Assembly: GCF_000204055.1 (NCBI RefSeq)
Contig: NW_006768795.1
Location: forward strand, 859,211-923,210
From: Melampsora larici-populina 98AG31
Taxonomy: Eukaryota; Basidiomycota; Pucciniomycetes; Pucciniales; Melampsoraceae
Length of the DNA: 64,000 bases
Direction of reading: 5' to 3'
In this document: in pieces, positions 35,802-47,844 of the stretch
Layout of the letters: each line of letters begins with the position of its first letter
How positions within the stretch are numbered: the first letter of the stretch is position 1
Position numbers and translations under genes: made by a program
Notes under the pieces: generated by a model
Database searches by the model: none
What the model saw: only the letters and a program-made list of their open reading frames with translations
Told to the model about the DNA's origin: nothing

Positions 35802-37722
35802 ATGCCTCGCGAAGCAATCGACAATTTGATCCCTGAAGGCGAAAATCCCGACGAAGGTCTGTTCATCGATCCTAATGTTTCCCTTTTTCTAATTTCCCAT
35901 CTTCATCCAACTGAGTCATTTCTCTGGTAGTTTTCAATCCGCCCTACCTGCTCACCGACGGTAACGACGCTCCAGCGCGGCATCCCACTCTTGAGCGCCT
36001 CTGGTGCCAAGGCACGGAAAGCCGTCGCTTGATGGAAGAAAGCCAATCTTTCACCATCGCCGTCGCTTTCAAGATTCACACCAACGATACTGTTGATGTG
36101 ATGCCCGGAATGGCCAAAGCTCAATCTCCTTCGAAGATCACCGCCGGCAAAAAGAAACCACCGCCAGCTCCTACAGGCGCCATCATTGATTCGACCGATT
36201 TCAAAGACGGGCGCCTCTTAGACTTCAAAGTCTTCTTGTATGGCAAGTCTTTGAACGAATTCAAAGACTTGATCGGCGATGTTTGTGACGAGTATTTTCC
36301 AGGAATCAAGAAAGTGGTTCTTGAAAGTGCGTTAGCACCACTGTTGACATGGAATGCGAGTGTTGGTTCCAAAAAAACCAAATTGGTAGATTACGAAAGT
36401 TATCAAGAGTTGGTTAACAATTTGGACAAAAGTCGTACCTCAAAAGGTACAATCAACATAGTACTTCCAAAAGCGCAAGTCAAAGAAAAACGGAATGCTC
36501 AGGTGTGTAATTTTCAGGTTCTCAGGTGTTCTCTTTAATCTCGGTGATCTGATTACCACTTTTCCCCGGTTGCTTCCATTCAGGCCATCGGGGCAGTGGC
36601 GTATATCAAAGGGACCGCTGGACCTACTTCAATCGAAGCTGAACTGGCCGCTTCCAAGGAGGAAACAGCTTCGGCCAAAGAGGAAACGAAGGTACGATTC
36701 CTCTTAAATCTCGTGTGACTTCCAGATAGCTTCGGTCTCTGATTCTTTTGGTCATGCCTTTGTAGAAGGTCAAAGCGGCCAAAGAGTTAGAACTCGAAGC
36801 GGCGACTATCTACAATGAACACCTCGAAAGGGCTCTGGGTGGCGATGGTGCCATCTTGTCAGCCCCATGGGACCCGAACTACTTATATCGGTTTTCCCAA
36901 CGATGTGCCTTCATATGGGCCAAGTCGATTGTAAGTGCCCAGTTCATTACATGTTAGGTTCCTAAGCTGATCATCTGGCTGTTTCAGCGTGATGGGTACA
37001 CCAGTCGCGCTATGCCTCCTAGCACGACTGAATACAAGAGAGAGATGGCCCGAAACTCCGTCGAACACCCCGAGACGAGTGTGGACAACCGCGTCAAAAA
37101 ACGTTACCCAGTGGCCGTACCAAGTTCGAAGAGTTCCTCATCGAAAAATCAAAAGCACCGCACCTTCTTTACGCAAGCTCCTGACGATGAAGTCAAGATC
37201 AAACAAGAACCCAAAAGCCCTTCAGGCTCAAAACGTAACCTGGAAGCCACCTCGTCTCTATCCAGCTTGTCTTTCAACAAGAAGATTAAACAAGAATCTT
37301 GTCAGTTCTTTATTCAGTTCTCCGATAAGTAACCTTCTTATAACTGACGAGGCTTCTCTTGATAACTTCGCTTGGCAGCTTCCGGTTTCACTTCCGAGAA
37401 GGTGATTTCCCTTCTCACCTCCGACGATGTTATTCCGGAGACCGTCTTCGGCGACTCCGACTCAGATGGCGAATCTGAGGTCACGCATTCCACCCTCCTG
37501 GAAGAGTTTTTGGCGGCGTGCAACATCCCCGGCGATGACCAAGCCACTCGAACCATTCTGCGCAAGGCGAATGTTTTATCTTGGACTGACTTAGTCCCGA
37601 GTGTGCAAATGACCACTAACGTCTTGACCGGGCATGGGATGCCTTTTGACACGGCCAGACGCCTCATGGATGGGGCAAAAGAAGCCGATGACCTACAAAA
37701 AAAAGCCTCTTCCTCCAAATGA
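35802..37722 (+). CDS. Unrecognised family member B (SUMO-motif-bearing nuclear-type protein)
   Basis: Multi-exon paralogue of members A and C. It starts at 35802 (MPREAIDNLIPEGENPDE); the first intron (GTCTGT...TGGTAG) joins to VFNPPYLL. The N-terminal domain (about 36035-36420) carries FTIAVAFKIHTNDTVDV, VFLYGKSLNEFKDLIGDVCD, YFPGIKKVVLESALAPLLTW and YQELVNNL. A coiled coil rich in E/A/K follows, then GGDGAILSAPWDPNYLYRF and RCAFIWAKS, then MPPSTTEYKREMARNSVEHP. The linker has EVKIKQEPKSP and KIKQES (both contain IKQE, matching psi-K-x-E) and KVISLLTSDD (SIM-like). The last exon encodes FLAACNIPGDDQ, LSWTDLVPSVQMTTNVLTGH and ends at 37722. Exons are bounded by normal GT-AG pairs and I see no stop or shift. 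Biochemical role unknown; nuclear location is inferred. Confidence 0.82.
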
Positions 37723-38444
37723 ATGTTTCAGCTATTCTAAAGGCCCAAGTAGATGATCCCCGAGTTGTAGTTTGCACATCTTCCCACCGCCTCCCACCCC
37801 AAAAGTTTGAGACTTAAAATTCCCCAGTTATTTTCCAATGTCCGACGAGTTGTTTTCAAATGTCCAACGAGTTGTTTTCAAATGTCCACTCATAAATGAA
37901 TCAGTGGTGCTTGTCTGTCTGTGTTATCCTTAAGCGTTGAATCGCAAAAAATATTCAATCTGAAAGAGCCTCTTTGAAAGTGAATCTAACCTTTAGACTT
38001 CTTCTTAGAATCTCTAAACGAGTTGAGCCTGTGCCAAGAATAAAGGTAATAAAGGTCCAAGTGACCTTTAAAACTTTTGACCTTTTGATGCAAAGATCAT
38101 AATGACTTTGAATCATTATGATCTTTGCATAACCTTTCGAATAAAGGTCATTCAACCATTGCCCAAATGAACGTGTGCTCAATGCTAGATGTTAGTTGGA
38201 CTCATCCGCGAGTGCCCAAGAAAACTTGGTTTTATTTTTGGCTTTCACGCGTAAGGATCTCACAAGAAATATTCAATTGAAACATTAAAGTCATAATGAT
38301 GTTTCGAATACGATCAAAACATTGTCGTTTTCGAATCTTTCGGAATCAGTAGTTTTGTCAAATGAGACTAAGATTCGAGGGTTGTTATATTGAATCAAAT
38401 CACGCTAACAACATCATGGGCAATCAACATAAGATACAAGACTT
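37723..38444. other. Spacer with small repeats and a perfect hairpin
   Basis: AATGTCCRACGAGTTGTTTTCA is repeated at 37838-37882. At 38089-38129 two 17-nt arms (TGCAAAGATCATAATGA and its complement) flank a 7-nt loop and would form a perfect stem. Its role is unknown; it could be a terminator-like or MITE relic. It is 316 bp from the 3' end of Tc1 copy 2. Confidence 0.5.
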
Positions 38445-39167
38445 CTACAAATAACCACTCCCTTTGAATAACTTGTCGCACAATCCCTCGGTAAAGACCT
38501 CCATCATGGAGACCCAAATCACAGCTCTCTCCCCTTTGGCATCAATCGCTCCTTGAAGATCCTGGCTTCTTCGGAGGTTGGCTTTGACCGGTGAGAACCC
38601 CTTCTCAATCGGGTTGAAGTCCGGGCTATATGCCGGTAAGTAAATCAACCTTACCCCTCGCGCATGACACAAATTGGCTATTGAGCCCCCGTGGTGAATG
38701 GGGGCGTTGTCCAAAACTAGTACCGAGTTTCGCGCCGGCCATGGGTTCATGGCCGGTAACTACAATAAAGTCCCAAGACTTTAGAACACGAAATCGCTTG
38801 AACAAATCGAGACTGAAAGACGGAGTGATGACTCACCAAGTCGTTGTCCAAGAAATCTTCAAAATTCAAACGGGAATAACCTCCACGCTTGATAGTAATC
38901 GCCAAAATACCGTCAAGTGAAATAGCAGGTAATGCAGACCATCGGCCAGCTTGAGTGGGCCTTGGAAGTCGAGGTGTACGTTCTCCAATGGGAGAACGTG
39001 CATAATCGCGAAACAAACGCCTTTTCGAAATCGCCGTTTCGTCTAAAAGGTCAACAAGAATAAACGTTAAGTCAGAATGACCTGCAGAATCCCAAACAGG
39101 CAAAAGTCAGTGCTTACCTGCAAACACCAGACAATAAGGGTCAATCTCAAGTACAGATGCCATGTAC

Positions 39168-42100
39168 CAATACCGCAAGCGCTCCACAAATTATTGTGGT
39201 TGCGTTGCGTTTTTGAGGACCGCAATGGCCCCGCAAGATATTGCGGTTTCAGCGCACCGCAATCCGGGCCAGAAAACCCCGGGTCCTCAAAACCCGCAAC
39301 GAAATATCGGTTCACTCCGATATATTGCAGATATTGCGCAGTGAAACCCTTGTACCAGGGGGCTGTGTACAGGAGTCACTGTCGCCCAACCACTCCTCCA
39401 CTCGAATCGCCTCAAATCGTCCTATTATGGAAAGAAGTGGCGCTTGGATCTATCAAACACCGGAAGACGACTCCTGGAGCCCCTGGACAAGACCTCCCCT
39501 GCGGCTGACATGTGGTTCACCTTTGATACGAGTTTTTCATAAGAGGTATGCCCGTTTCTCCGTAGCATCTTTTCCTCGATCGCACTTTCCTGATATTACA
39601 CTCATCTCATCTTCCCTTTTCTTTCTTACATTGATCACCATGGCCCCCCCAAAAACCTCTCAAAGTACGCTTCAGGTTCCGGGTACGTCCTCCACTAGAA
39701 CCCTTCGCCCGGCAAGCCCTTCTCGTAAGCAGCCGGGCTTCATCATCACTCCAAACGACTCTCGGACAGCTCTTACTCGACCATCTAGTCCTGCCACGGA
39801 TGAATTACCTGGAACCCTTTCTCATCGACCTGCTTCGCCTCGACCCTTGGCCGATAAAAACCCCAAACCCGTTTCCAAAGGAAAGGTAAGCCAAATCTCT
39901 TCTTTTTTGATTATTGGCCAATGTTCGAAGAGTGATCAGCTGACAGTTGATATCTTTACTCCATGCAGACTCGATCCTCGGCTAGCAAGCGTGCGCGGTC
40001 ACCTTCAGCTACTTCATCGGCTGGAACACCCCAATCATCGAAGAGATCAAAGACTAAAGCGGATGTAAGTTGTATATCTTTTGATTGTTGTTTTTTCATT
40101 TTCTCTCTTCCACTTTTTATCTATTCTCTTCCCATATTTCAGGATATTGATAATGCTTGAAATGTTTGTTCAGGTCTATGAGGTACCAGATGGTGTCGAT
40201 GTGGATCAAGAGTCTTCTGAAGTCGAGATCATCAAAAACGATGAACCTGGCTACAATGCATCTCGGTCTCTTGATGTGGATGATCTTAAAAAATATTTTC
40301 ATCCACCCAAGGTAAGCTTTAATTTTTGTCTCAGTATCTAGGTATTGTCAGCTATACTAAAACATGTTCCTCTTATTCAGGGCCGAACTTACAATTGTCG
40401 ATTTTGTCACAAAAGTTTCCTAGGCGACAAATCGAAGACATCCTACTTTAACTTACGTGGGCATCGTGATGGTAGCGCTGTACGCCCTGTGTGCAAGCAG
40501 CGACATAAAGCTATTGCCGCGGGCTTCAACCTTCCTCCTTCATATAACGACAAGCAGGAGTCCATCAAGAAAAACGACAAAGGAACTCTCTCATCGTTTG
40601 TAACTGGGCCACCTTTCACAGTAGAGCTTCTCAACATGCTCTTGGTCTTGTGGATCGTCCGGCACGCGCTTCCTTGGGCCCGATTTGAAGACCCGGGCCT
40701 TCGCGCCGCTTTCAATACTGTCAATCGAGGTGCGACTGTCCGTTCGAGAACATGGGCAGCACAGCAATCTGTTGTGCTGTACTCTTCTTTGCGCCATCAA
40801 GCAATTACCAGTGTTAAAGTAAGTCAATATCTATCTTTAATTAATTGTTTGTTCATTCAGTATGTAACCCAAATATGAAACTGATTGTTTTGAAACTGCC
40901 GATTATTTGAATAGGAAAACCAGGGAAAGTTTTGTTTGATCCACGATGTGTGGACTACCAAAGGCAACCGGTATGCCTTCATTGGTGCCACCGCTAACTA
41001 CATCGACGATGATTGGAACTACAGATCGACACACCTGACGCTCAAGAGGGTCGCGTGGCGACATTATGGGGCTCTCTTGGCAAGACCTATCGGACGTTTC
41101 TTGATACGTCAAGGTCTTCACAAAAAGATAAGTACCAATTTTGTTCATTCTTTCGGCTTTTGATACTTTACACAATTATCCCTAACTTTTTGTTTCTTGT
41201 ATCTACATGTTAGCGCAGACTACTGACAGTGGCAGCAATAACGGTCCGATGGCTGACAAAATGCGGACGATGTTTGCGGCGGCAAAGGAATCAGTCACTT
41301 GGGACAACTCGGCACACCATGTCCGCTGCTATGCCCACAAGCTGAACCTCACAGTTGGGCATGGCCTTCGAATTCTCGGTCAGAAGGTTGATACAACAAA
41401 ACCAACCATTCCAAAAGGTGTTCCCCTCCCGATTCCAGTTCTTGAGGTCAATGATGGCAAGGATGGACTTGAGATTGATAATTCTGAATCAGATGAAGAG
41501 GACAACGTTGGCTTACCTGACAAACCCGATGGAGTTGATGAAGAGGATGGTACTCAGGATGAAAATGTAAATGGTGAAGTATGTAACAAAGACGATATTG
41601 TTGCTATCGCTCTTACAAAAGTAAGTCTTTTTGTCATTTTCTTTGTTTCTATAGTATGATTACAATTTTGACTGATAGTTTGTTTTTACTGCATAAAGGT
41701 TGACACAGTCAGTGGCCAAATTGCTAGCAGTGCAGCCAGGCGATCAGATTTCAAGGCACGTTCCGAGCGTCTAAAATATAAAGGTAGGATGCTCAAGCGT
41801 CCTTGCAAGACGCGTTGGAACAGCCATTATGAAAGCCGGAAGATAGCATGCGAAGCACAAGAGGTATTGTTTTAATTCTTCCATCTACACCATCTAATCT
41901 TCACTGACTCTTTATTATATGTAGGTGATTAACTCGATGCTTGCAGCGGATCGCAAGGCCTGTTTCTTCAAGGGGGTGACTATCTCACCGGCTGAATGGC
42001 ACGCAGTCGAGTTGGTCAATAAAATATTAAAGGTAATGTTCCTTTCTTTTTGCAGACCTTCAATAATATACTGACTTTATTATGTTTGGTTAGACCTTTG

Positions 42101-43301
42101 TAGATGCCACGGCTCGCGTTGAAGGAAATGGACCTACCGGATGCATCCTCCTAACCGAATACAAACGTGTCATTTCCGAGCTTAAACTTATTAAAAACGA
42201 ATCATTGGAATACTCAAGCCTCAAAGATGCGATTGACGAAATGATCAAGTGGCTCTCAAAGTATCAGGAAGAAGCTGTGGGATGCGAGAGCATTGTTTTA
42301 GCAACGATCCTCAACCCACGACTGCGGGGGAAGTTCTTTGAGCTTCATTATTCTGATCATCACTCGTCTGCTATTGCACTGATTGAACACGAATTTACCT
42401 CTCGCGTTGAACTTGAAGAATTTGAGGAGCACGAACCAACTCCAACTCCTGAAAATGACACCACTTCAACCGACGTCGATCCTTTTGATGTCTTTGGAGT
42501 TGCAGGCTCCGGTACTGCCAAAGCATCCAACTCCGAGATTGAGGAGTATTTGCAAGGTGCTTGTATGTTAAAGAAGGACCAAACTCCGCTTGGATGGTGG
42601 AAAGTACGTTCATTCCTTTTTCTTAATTTTCTTTCAATATGAACATGCTGACAATGGTTCTGTCTTTACAGGAACATCAACACCGATTTCCCATCCTTGC
42701 AAAGCTAGCCCGAGATTATCTCTCGATATCTGCCACATCATGTGCTTGCGAACGGACCTTTTCGGCGGCTGCCGATGTGTGCACTCCTTCACGAGGCGGC
42801 ATGTTGCCTAAGACAATGGAGCGGTTGGTAGGATCACAAGCTTGGCTTAAGGACGGGATTATACCAGATGGAGATTTTTCAGAAGCAGCAAAAGCGCTTC
42901 AAGCTTTCATTGACAATGTAGCCAAGAAGAAAAAAAAGTAGTCTAGTGTTGATGTTTTTTCTTTATATTCTTTTCGAGTTGATCAAATATGCTTATGATC
43001 ATTGTCCGTATCAAAAAAAATGTTTCTTTTCAATAAATACTATCTTGTGTGTGCGTATACTACAATTTCTTGCGCAATATATGCGCAATATCCGCAATAT
43101 CCGCAATATTGCGCAACATTGCGCATATATTGCGTAGCGGGCAATATTGTGGAAATATTGCCCTTGACTGCGCACCGCAACGTCGAGAGAATTTTTTTTA
43201 TGAAAAATTGCGGTTGATTTCGTAGCGTGTTATTGCGCTGGCTCCGCAGCGCAACGGAAATACGTCAAAATCCATTGCGTTGCGTTGCGGTTGCAGTGTT
43301 G
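39168..43301 (+). mobile_element. hAT DNA transposon inserted in Tc1 copy 2
   Basis: A 4134-bp element. Its ends are imperfect inverted repeats: left CAATACCGCAAGCGC, right (reverse complement) CAACACTGCAACCGC. CATGTAC occurs on both sides (39161-39167 and 43302-43308), a 7-bp identity that fits an 8-bp hAT duplication with one changed base. Closing the target restores the Tc1 codons for RGAYMASV. Both subterminal regions are packed with CCGCAA, TTGCGG and GCAATAT(T/C) words (39180-39345 and 43075-43300), as expected for transposase-binding repeats. The single gene inside has all expected hAT landmarks. Confidence 0.93.
39640..42941 (+). CDS. hAT transposase with BED zinc finger
   Basis: Multi-exon transposase, start ATG at 39640. 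Order: Ser/Pro-rich basic N-terminus; acidic exon ending in DVDDLKKYFHPPK; BED-type finger TYNCRFCHKSF...LRGHRDGSA (from about 40390); a helical region (FEDPGLRAAFNTVNRG); and the RNase-H-like catalytic core. The acids expected for hAT are present: FCLIHDVWTTKGNRYAF (about 40935), TDSGSNNGPMADKM (about 41220) and CERTFSAAADVC (about 42750), the last within the C-terminal dimerisation region. KTRWNSHYES is the conserved R-W segment. Introns with GT-AG ends fall at about 39885-39967, 40064-40169, 40312-40380, 40819-40914, 41131-41213, 41621-41698, 41862-41924, 42032-42092 and 42603-42671. An acidic loop (DNSESDEEDNV) sits after YAHKLNLTVGHGL. No inactivating change seen. Confidence 0.9.
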
Positions 43302-43796
43302 CATGTACGCACCTCGCGCGGCCAAACTTTGGTTTGGATGTACCGTGCGGGCTTTCTTACGAGTCCAACACAGCCTGTCTCGTAGCTCGGTAGAAAGGGT
43401 TTTGATGGAGACTTGCTTTTGAAACCTTTCCAAGATCTTGGATTGAAGCTCATCTAGATACAAGGTCGGATCGAGGCGGAGACAGTCCAGGACAAACAGC
43501 CTTTCGGGGCCTCCTAAGACCAAAGGCGCACCACGAACCATGTGATCCATGGGGTTTGTGACCACCGCCCGGGTTCGCCGATAGAGGTTCAACCAGCGTC
43601 GTACCGAGGTGAGGGCCAAATCCATTCCGAGGGTCCTTGATATGTCCTGAACCCGGACGCTGTTGAGGGCCAATCGAACCACGGCAAGTTTGATCTCAGG
43701 GCTATGATGGGGATTTCGAACCTGAAAATGAAGGATATCAGCATTTCAAGTGATGAGAATCATAAAGAAAAGAATGGAAATCACCGGCGGCATTGG

Positions 43797-44356
43797 GGTG
43801 AAAGTCAGGGAAATTAGTCGATGTGATGTTGAGGTGGAAATCCAATTTGATTTGGAAGGACTCGCAGAGGTGGTCTGCCCTGCGATGTGCCACCTCTACA
43901 TCTCGGATAAGAACCTACCAGATGATCCACCACCCGCCGGGTTATCTCCATCCTATCCGCTATCTGATTCACAGATAGACGGACTCGTGACCAGCACGTA
44001 CGATGCGCCCTTGCATATAATTCGTGGGAAACTGTCAATATCATTCCACAGTTTCCCACTGGGAAAAAAATAAATCCATTTTTTTCGACAAGTCAGAAAG
44101 TGAGTAAAATCTGGGAGTGAAAAAAAACAAAACAAAAAAAACCATTATTTCTAACAAGGGCTGTAGTTAGTTGCTCCTATTATTTACTCTCTCTGATTAT
44201 ACTTTATGTTAACATAAATTTCTTTTTGTTTTTTTTTCTTGCAACGCAGACTTGACTTATCTTTGCAAAATCCATCAGTCAGTATTTTGTTTTGCAAGTT
44301 TCTCGACTTTATTCTCCGCTCATCATCTTTGATTTTAATTATTTCATTACTTAGGA
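43797..44356. other. Spacer between Tc1 copy 2 and member C
   Basis: Contains a hairpin at 44024-44059 with 12-nt arms GTGGGAAACTGT and ACAGTTTCCCAC. It probably includes the end of the Tc1 element; I could not define its terminus. No gene seen. Confidence 0.45.
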
Positions 44357-46603
44357 ATGTCTCAGTCTCAAAGTTCTCAAGTGTCTAACCGCTTGCAAGC
44401 CTCGGTCACGTCTGATCTAGGAGCATCTGGTACCCATAATAAGTGTAAGCCCTCTTTGTATGTTGTGCCAATTGTATATTTATATACTGATGTCTTCATC
44501 CAATGTATCCAGTGATCCAGTCAATGGTCGACATCAAAGCCGACAATGACACCAATCCCGGCGATGACACCCCTGCCCACCTTGCTTCTCAGCCCGTATA
44601 TAACAAGAGACCCAACAATCGAGCCGCTTTCGACAAGAAGCACGAGGTTGCCATTTCCGTGGTATTCAAAATACACACTCAAAATGAAGTCGATCTTGTA
44701 CCCCTAGCTGCTCCGACAAAGGTCGCCACCCGCAAGTCAACCAGTACTACCAGCAAGTTGCAATTGCTCGAATCAAAACTTTTCAATGAAGGTGAAGTTA
44801 TCAAACTCAAAGCTTGTTTATATGGTTTGTCTTTGACCGAGTTCAAGCATCTTTGCGGTGGGATTTGCGATGCTTATGCACCTGGTATGAGTAACATCAT
44901 ACTCGGCAGCGATCTGGCTCCGTCAGTTACCTGGAAAGGTACTGTTGGTCGTGCGAAGGTCTCTTTACGTGGTTATGCGACTTGGCAAGAGTTTGTTGAT
45001 CTGCTTGAAGCCTCCAAGAAAAAAAAAGGTACGATCTTGATTGAAACCGAAAATGAATCTGCTAAGGCTAAGAAATTGGCACAAGTAAGTATTTTTGTTA
45101 TATTTTCCTGAATGTGATTCTTTGTTTTTATTATCTTGAACACTAATATTGATATGCCTAAACCATTTTAGGTGAGTGCGGCAAAGAAGCTTATCGCTTC
45201 AGCCAGAGGTCCTGGCCTTGCCAGTGAAGATCTTGCGGAGGCTCATGCCCGCTTAGAGGTAAGCGGTGGTTTCTTTTCTTTGTTTTCCTTTTTCTTTCCA
45301 AATCCTTCATGCTTGCTGAGTTTGAAACCGTATGTTATGTTTGTTGTTTGTCACAGGCGTCTGAAAAATTGGTTGCTTTGCATGAGGCATGTGCGGAGAT
45401 TTATCGCAAGCATGCTGAAGAGGGAAGTGGTGGAGGCAATGGAGCCATCCTAGTGGCTCCATGGGATCCCCACTTCCATTATCGCTTCACCCTGAGGGCC
45501 GCGTTTATATGGGCAAAGGCCAAAGTACGTTCTTAATCACTGTCCTTATGTTATCCAAAGGTGAACCTTCATTGATTCGATTCTACTATGCTTATTTAGG
45601 CTGCGGGAATGGCCACTTTGCACATGCCTCCCAACACTGCGGAATACAAACACGAGATGAACAAGTCTCGTGTTTTCCATAAGGACATGGATGTCCAAGA
45701 CCGTCTCCTTCAGCGTGGTCTCAACAGATCAGCTCGCAGGTCTGCTGCCCGATCATGTCAATCAACCCGTGGTGTTCAAAGTCGTAGCTCTGACATCGAC
45801 ATCAAACCACAAGCGTCCACCTCAAAAGGTTCCGGAAAAGAAATCATTAATCTATGTACTTCATCTCCTGACGAGAAGCCTAAGCCATGTTTCGCACCTC
45901 TTCCTCTTCCAACTGTCAAACACGAGACACCACCCCTTCAGAACACTCCAACTCGAATCGGTGGGGAGGCTACCAACTTAGCTTCGTCTTCTCCCCTTCC
46001 CAGCTTCCACCTGAGCGACTACGAGAATTGGCCACCTGTTAGTCCGCGCAAAAGTCCGGTCATATCAAGTCCAAAGAAACCCAGTAGGCCACAATTTGGT
46101 AAGATTACAAATCACATGATTTCAAATGATTTGTAACCAATTGTTGATTGCTGATATTCGATTCATCCTTGTGTTATTCTTGCCCAGCTACTGGTCGATC
46201 CACATCTCAGGGAATCTGGTTTGATAGCCCTATGGAAGATGATGGGGATTCTGACACCTCGGATGGCCTTGACGTGCTTGCCTCCCATGAGGCAGCCCTC
46301 GAGAACTTCGTCTACCTCGTGGGTGTGCCAGCTGATGATGTCAATACCCGCTTGAACCTAGCCAAAGCAGGTGTGGAATGCTGGATGGATCTCATCCCCT
46401 CGGTCAATATGACCGAGGCGACCTTGATTGAGCACGGTATTGAGCGCAACCTCGCTGGTCGCCTTCTAGCTGCAGCGCAAGCTAGAGATGATCGATTAAA
46501 TCGTAAGTTGATACATCTCACTCAATCTCAACACTTTTAATCTCATGTACTGACTCAATCAATACTTCCCACAGCTTGCTTTATTCCGGAAACTCCTCAA
46601 TGA
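44357..46603 (+). CDS. Unrecognised family member C (SUMO-motif-bearing nuclear-type protein)
   Basis: Multi-exon paralogue of A and B, starting at 44357 (MSQSQSSQVSNRLQAS). The conserved domain spans about 44640-45080: VAISVVFKIHTQNEVDLV, CLYGLSLTEFKHLCGGICD, YAPGMSNIILGSDLAPSVTW and TWQEFVDLLEASK. Two small helical exons follow (AAKKLIASA...LAEAHARLE; SEKLVALHEACAEIYRKHAE), then GGGNGAILVAPWDPHFHYRF, RAAFIWAKA and MPPNTAEYKHEMNKSRVFHK. The linker is long and Ser/Pro/Arg-rich, with KEIINLCTSSPDE (SIM-like) and PTVKHETPP (VKHE, psi-K-x-E). The C-terminal domain has FVYLVGVPADDVNTRL and CWMDLIPSVNMTEATLIEHG; a last exon adds PCFIPETPQ, stop 46601-46603. Splice pairs are orthodox and no lesion is visible. 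It sits 560 bp from Tc1 copy 2 and on the opposite strand. Function unknown. Confidence 0.83.
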
Positions 46604-47252
46604 ACTCCGTATGACTCCTTTTTAAATGCGCCTGAAATCCTTTTCGTTTATTTTCCTATTTTTCTTCTGCTTTTCCCTTCCAGTCACTCGTTTGAGAGCG
46701 TTCTTTTAGAAAAGATATCTCTATATTTGTTTGTCTTTTTATTGATCTGATTTTAGTCTACAACTTCTAGTCACTCATTTACCTCATTCACGTTATATTT
46801 TGCTCGTATCGTTGTTATTATTTGTCCTCTGAGTTTCCCATTTGGTATTTTGTTTCTTTTCTTATGTTATCTGTCTCCTACTCTTCTAGTTAGTCACTCG
46901 TTTGCGTTCTGGTTGTCCTAATTTTCTTTTGTCTTTTGAACGGCTCAGTTTCACTTTATGTCTTTAATTTGTTATCTTATCATCAGCTCTTCTAGTCACT
47001 CGTTTCGGTTCCTCTTGTTTTTTTCCATTTGTTGGAATTTTATAAATCTTTGTGTATAGACGGTATCAGAGTTTAAAATGAAAATAAAAATTTGTGAATA
47101 GACATGATTGCCTTTAGGCATGCGCGAGCAGGTCCCACAAATCCAATTAGATTTACATATCTATTTGGATTGTTTTTTCCGAGAAACCCTCACAAACATC
47201 AATGCAATCCTTTTTTTCGATTGCCATCTTTTCACGAATTGAATATGGATTT
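46604..47252. repeat. 3' flank of member C with spaced TAGTCACTCGTTT repeats
   Basis: AGTCACTCRTTT occurs four times (about 46681, 46770, 46893 and 46998), spaced roughly 90-125 bp within a pyrimidine-rich sequence. This looks like a decayed tandem array of about 100-bp units. No gene seen. Confidence 0.6.
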
Positions 47253-47329
47253 CACTATTTTCCGCCCCCTCGGCGATATCCGGAGCCCCCTGTCGGGCCG
47301 GAACGAGGGGCAAAAAGCATATAACCGCC

Positions 47330-47396
47330 CCCTTTGAGAGATGGGGCTCCCACTTTGAGATATAGGGCTCCTCCCACTTTGAGATATGGGGCTCCA
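47330..47396. repeat. Short tandem repeat near the MULE left end
   Basis: Three imperfect units of CTTTGAGATATGGGGCTCC(CTCCCA). They may be subterminal binding sites, which is inferred from position only. Confidence 0.6.
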
Positions 47397-47844
47397 TGCG
47401 TGGCTGCTTCCCAGCCAGATAACATTCCTATCCTAGACCTAGACGCAACGCACAAGGATGCTTAACATTCCTAGCTAGACCAGACACAACGCACAAGGCG
47501 GAGCGAGCACACGTAGATGTTATGCGGCACATAAATAACATAGCATAGCTTAAATTGAACATAGGTGGCATAGCATAAGTAGCATACAAATGATAGGTCA
47601 GACACGACAACAGAATCAAACAGACAAGATAAGAATCCATCGAAGAAGGAAAAAAAAGAGAGACATTCAGATACCGAAAACAAAGTTGAAAACGAGAGAC
47701 ACTCTCAGACCACGTTGAAAACGAGAGAGATGGAAAACAAAGTTGAAAACGAGAGAAAGAGACATTCACAAGAGTTGAAACTAGATAAAGAGACGTTCAC
47801 AGGAACACAGTTCTAAAAACACACGCCCTACCAATCAAAGCACA

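Larger units (their letters stand above)
38445..43796 (-). pseudogene. Tc1/mariner transposase copy 2, split by a hAT insertion
   Basis: The N-terminal part lies at 43796-43302 and the C-terminal part at 39160-38445, separated by a complete hAT element. It starts with a mini-exon MPP (43796), an intron ending TTTTCAG at about 43722, then VRNPHHSPEIKLAVVRLAL, helix-turn-helix segments and KKARTVHPNQSLAARGAYM. Across the insert it resumes as ASVLEIDPYCLVFA, then DETAISKRRLFRDYA after an intron, and after the second intron LPAMNPWP, LDNAPIHHG and PIEKGFSPVKA to the stop at 38445. All three catalytic acids are present and intron positions match copies 1 and 3. Apart from the 4.1-kb insert I see no other lesion, so the gene was probably intact when it was hit. 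Confidence 0.9.

Noticed and set aside
21797..46603. Idea that members A, B and C are open frames of one transposon
   Set aside because: I looked for shared terminal repeats or target duplications around the three genes and found none; only the coding parts resemble each other.
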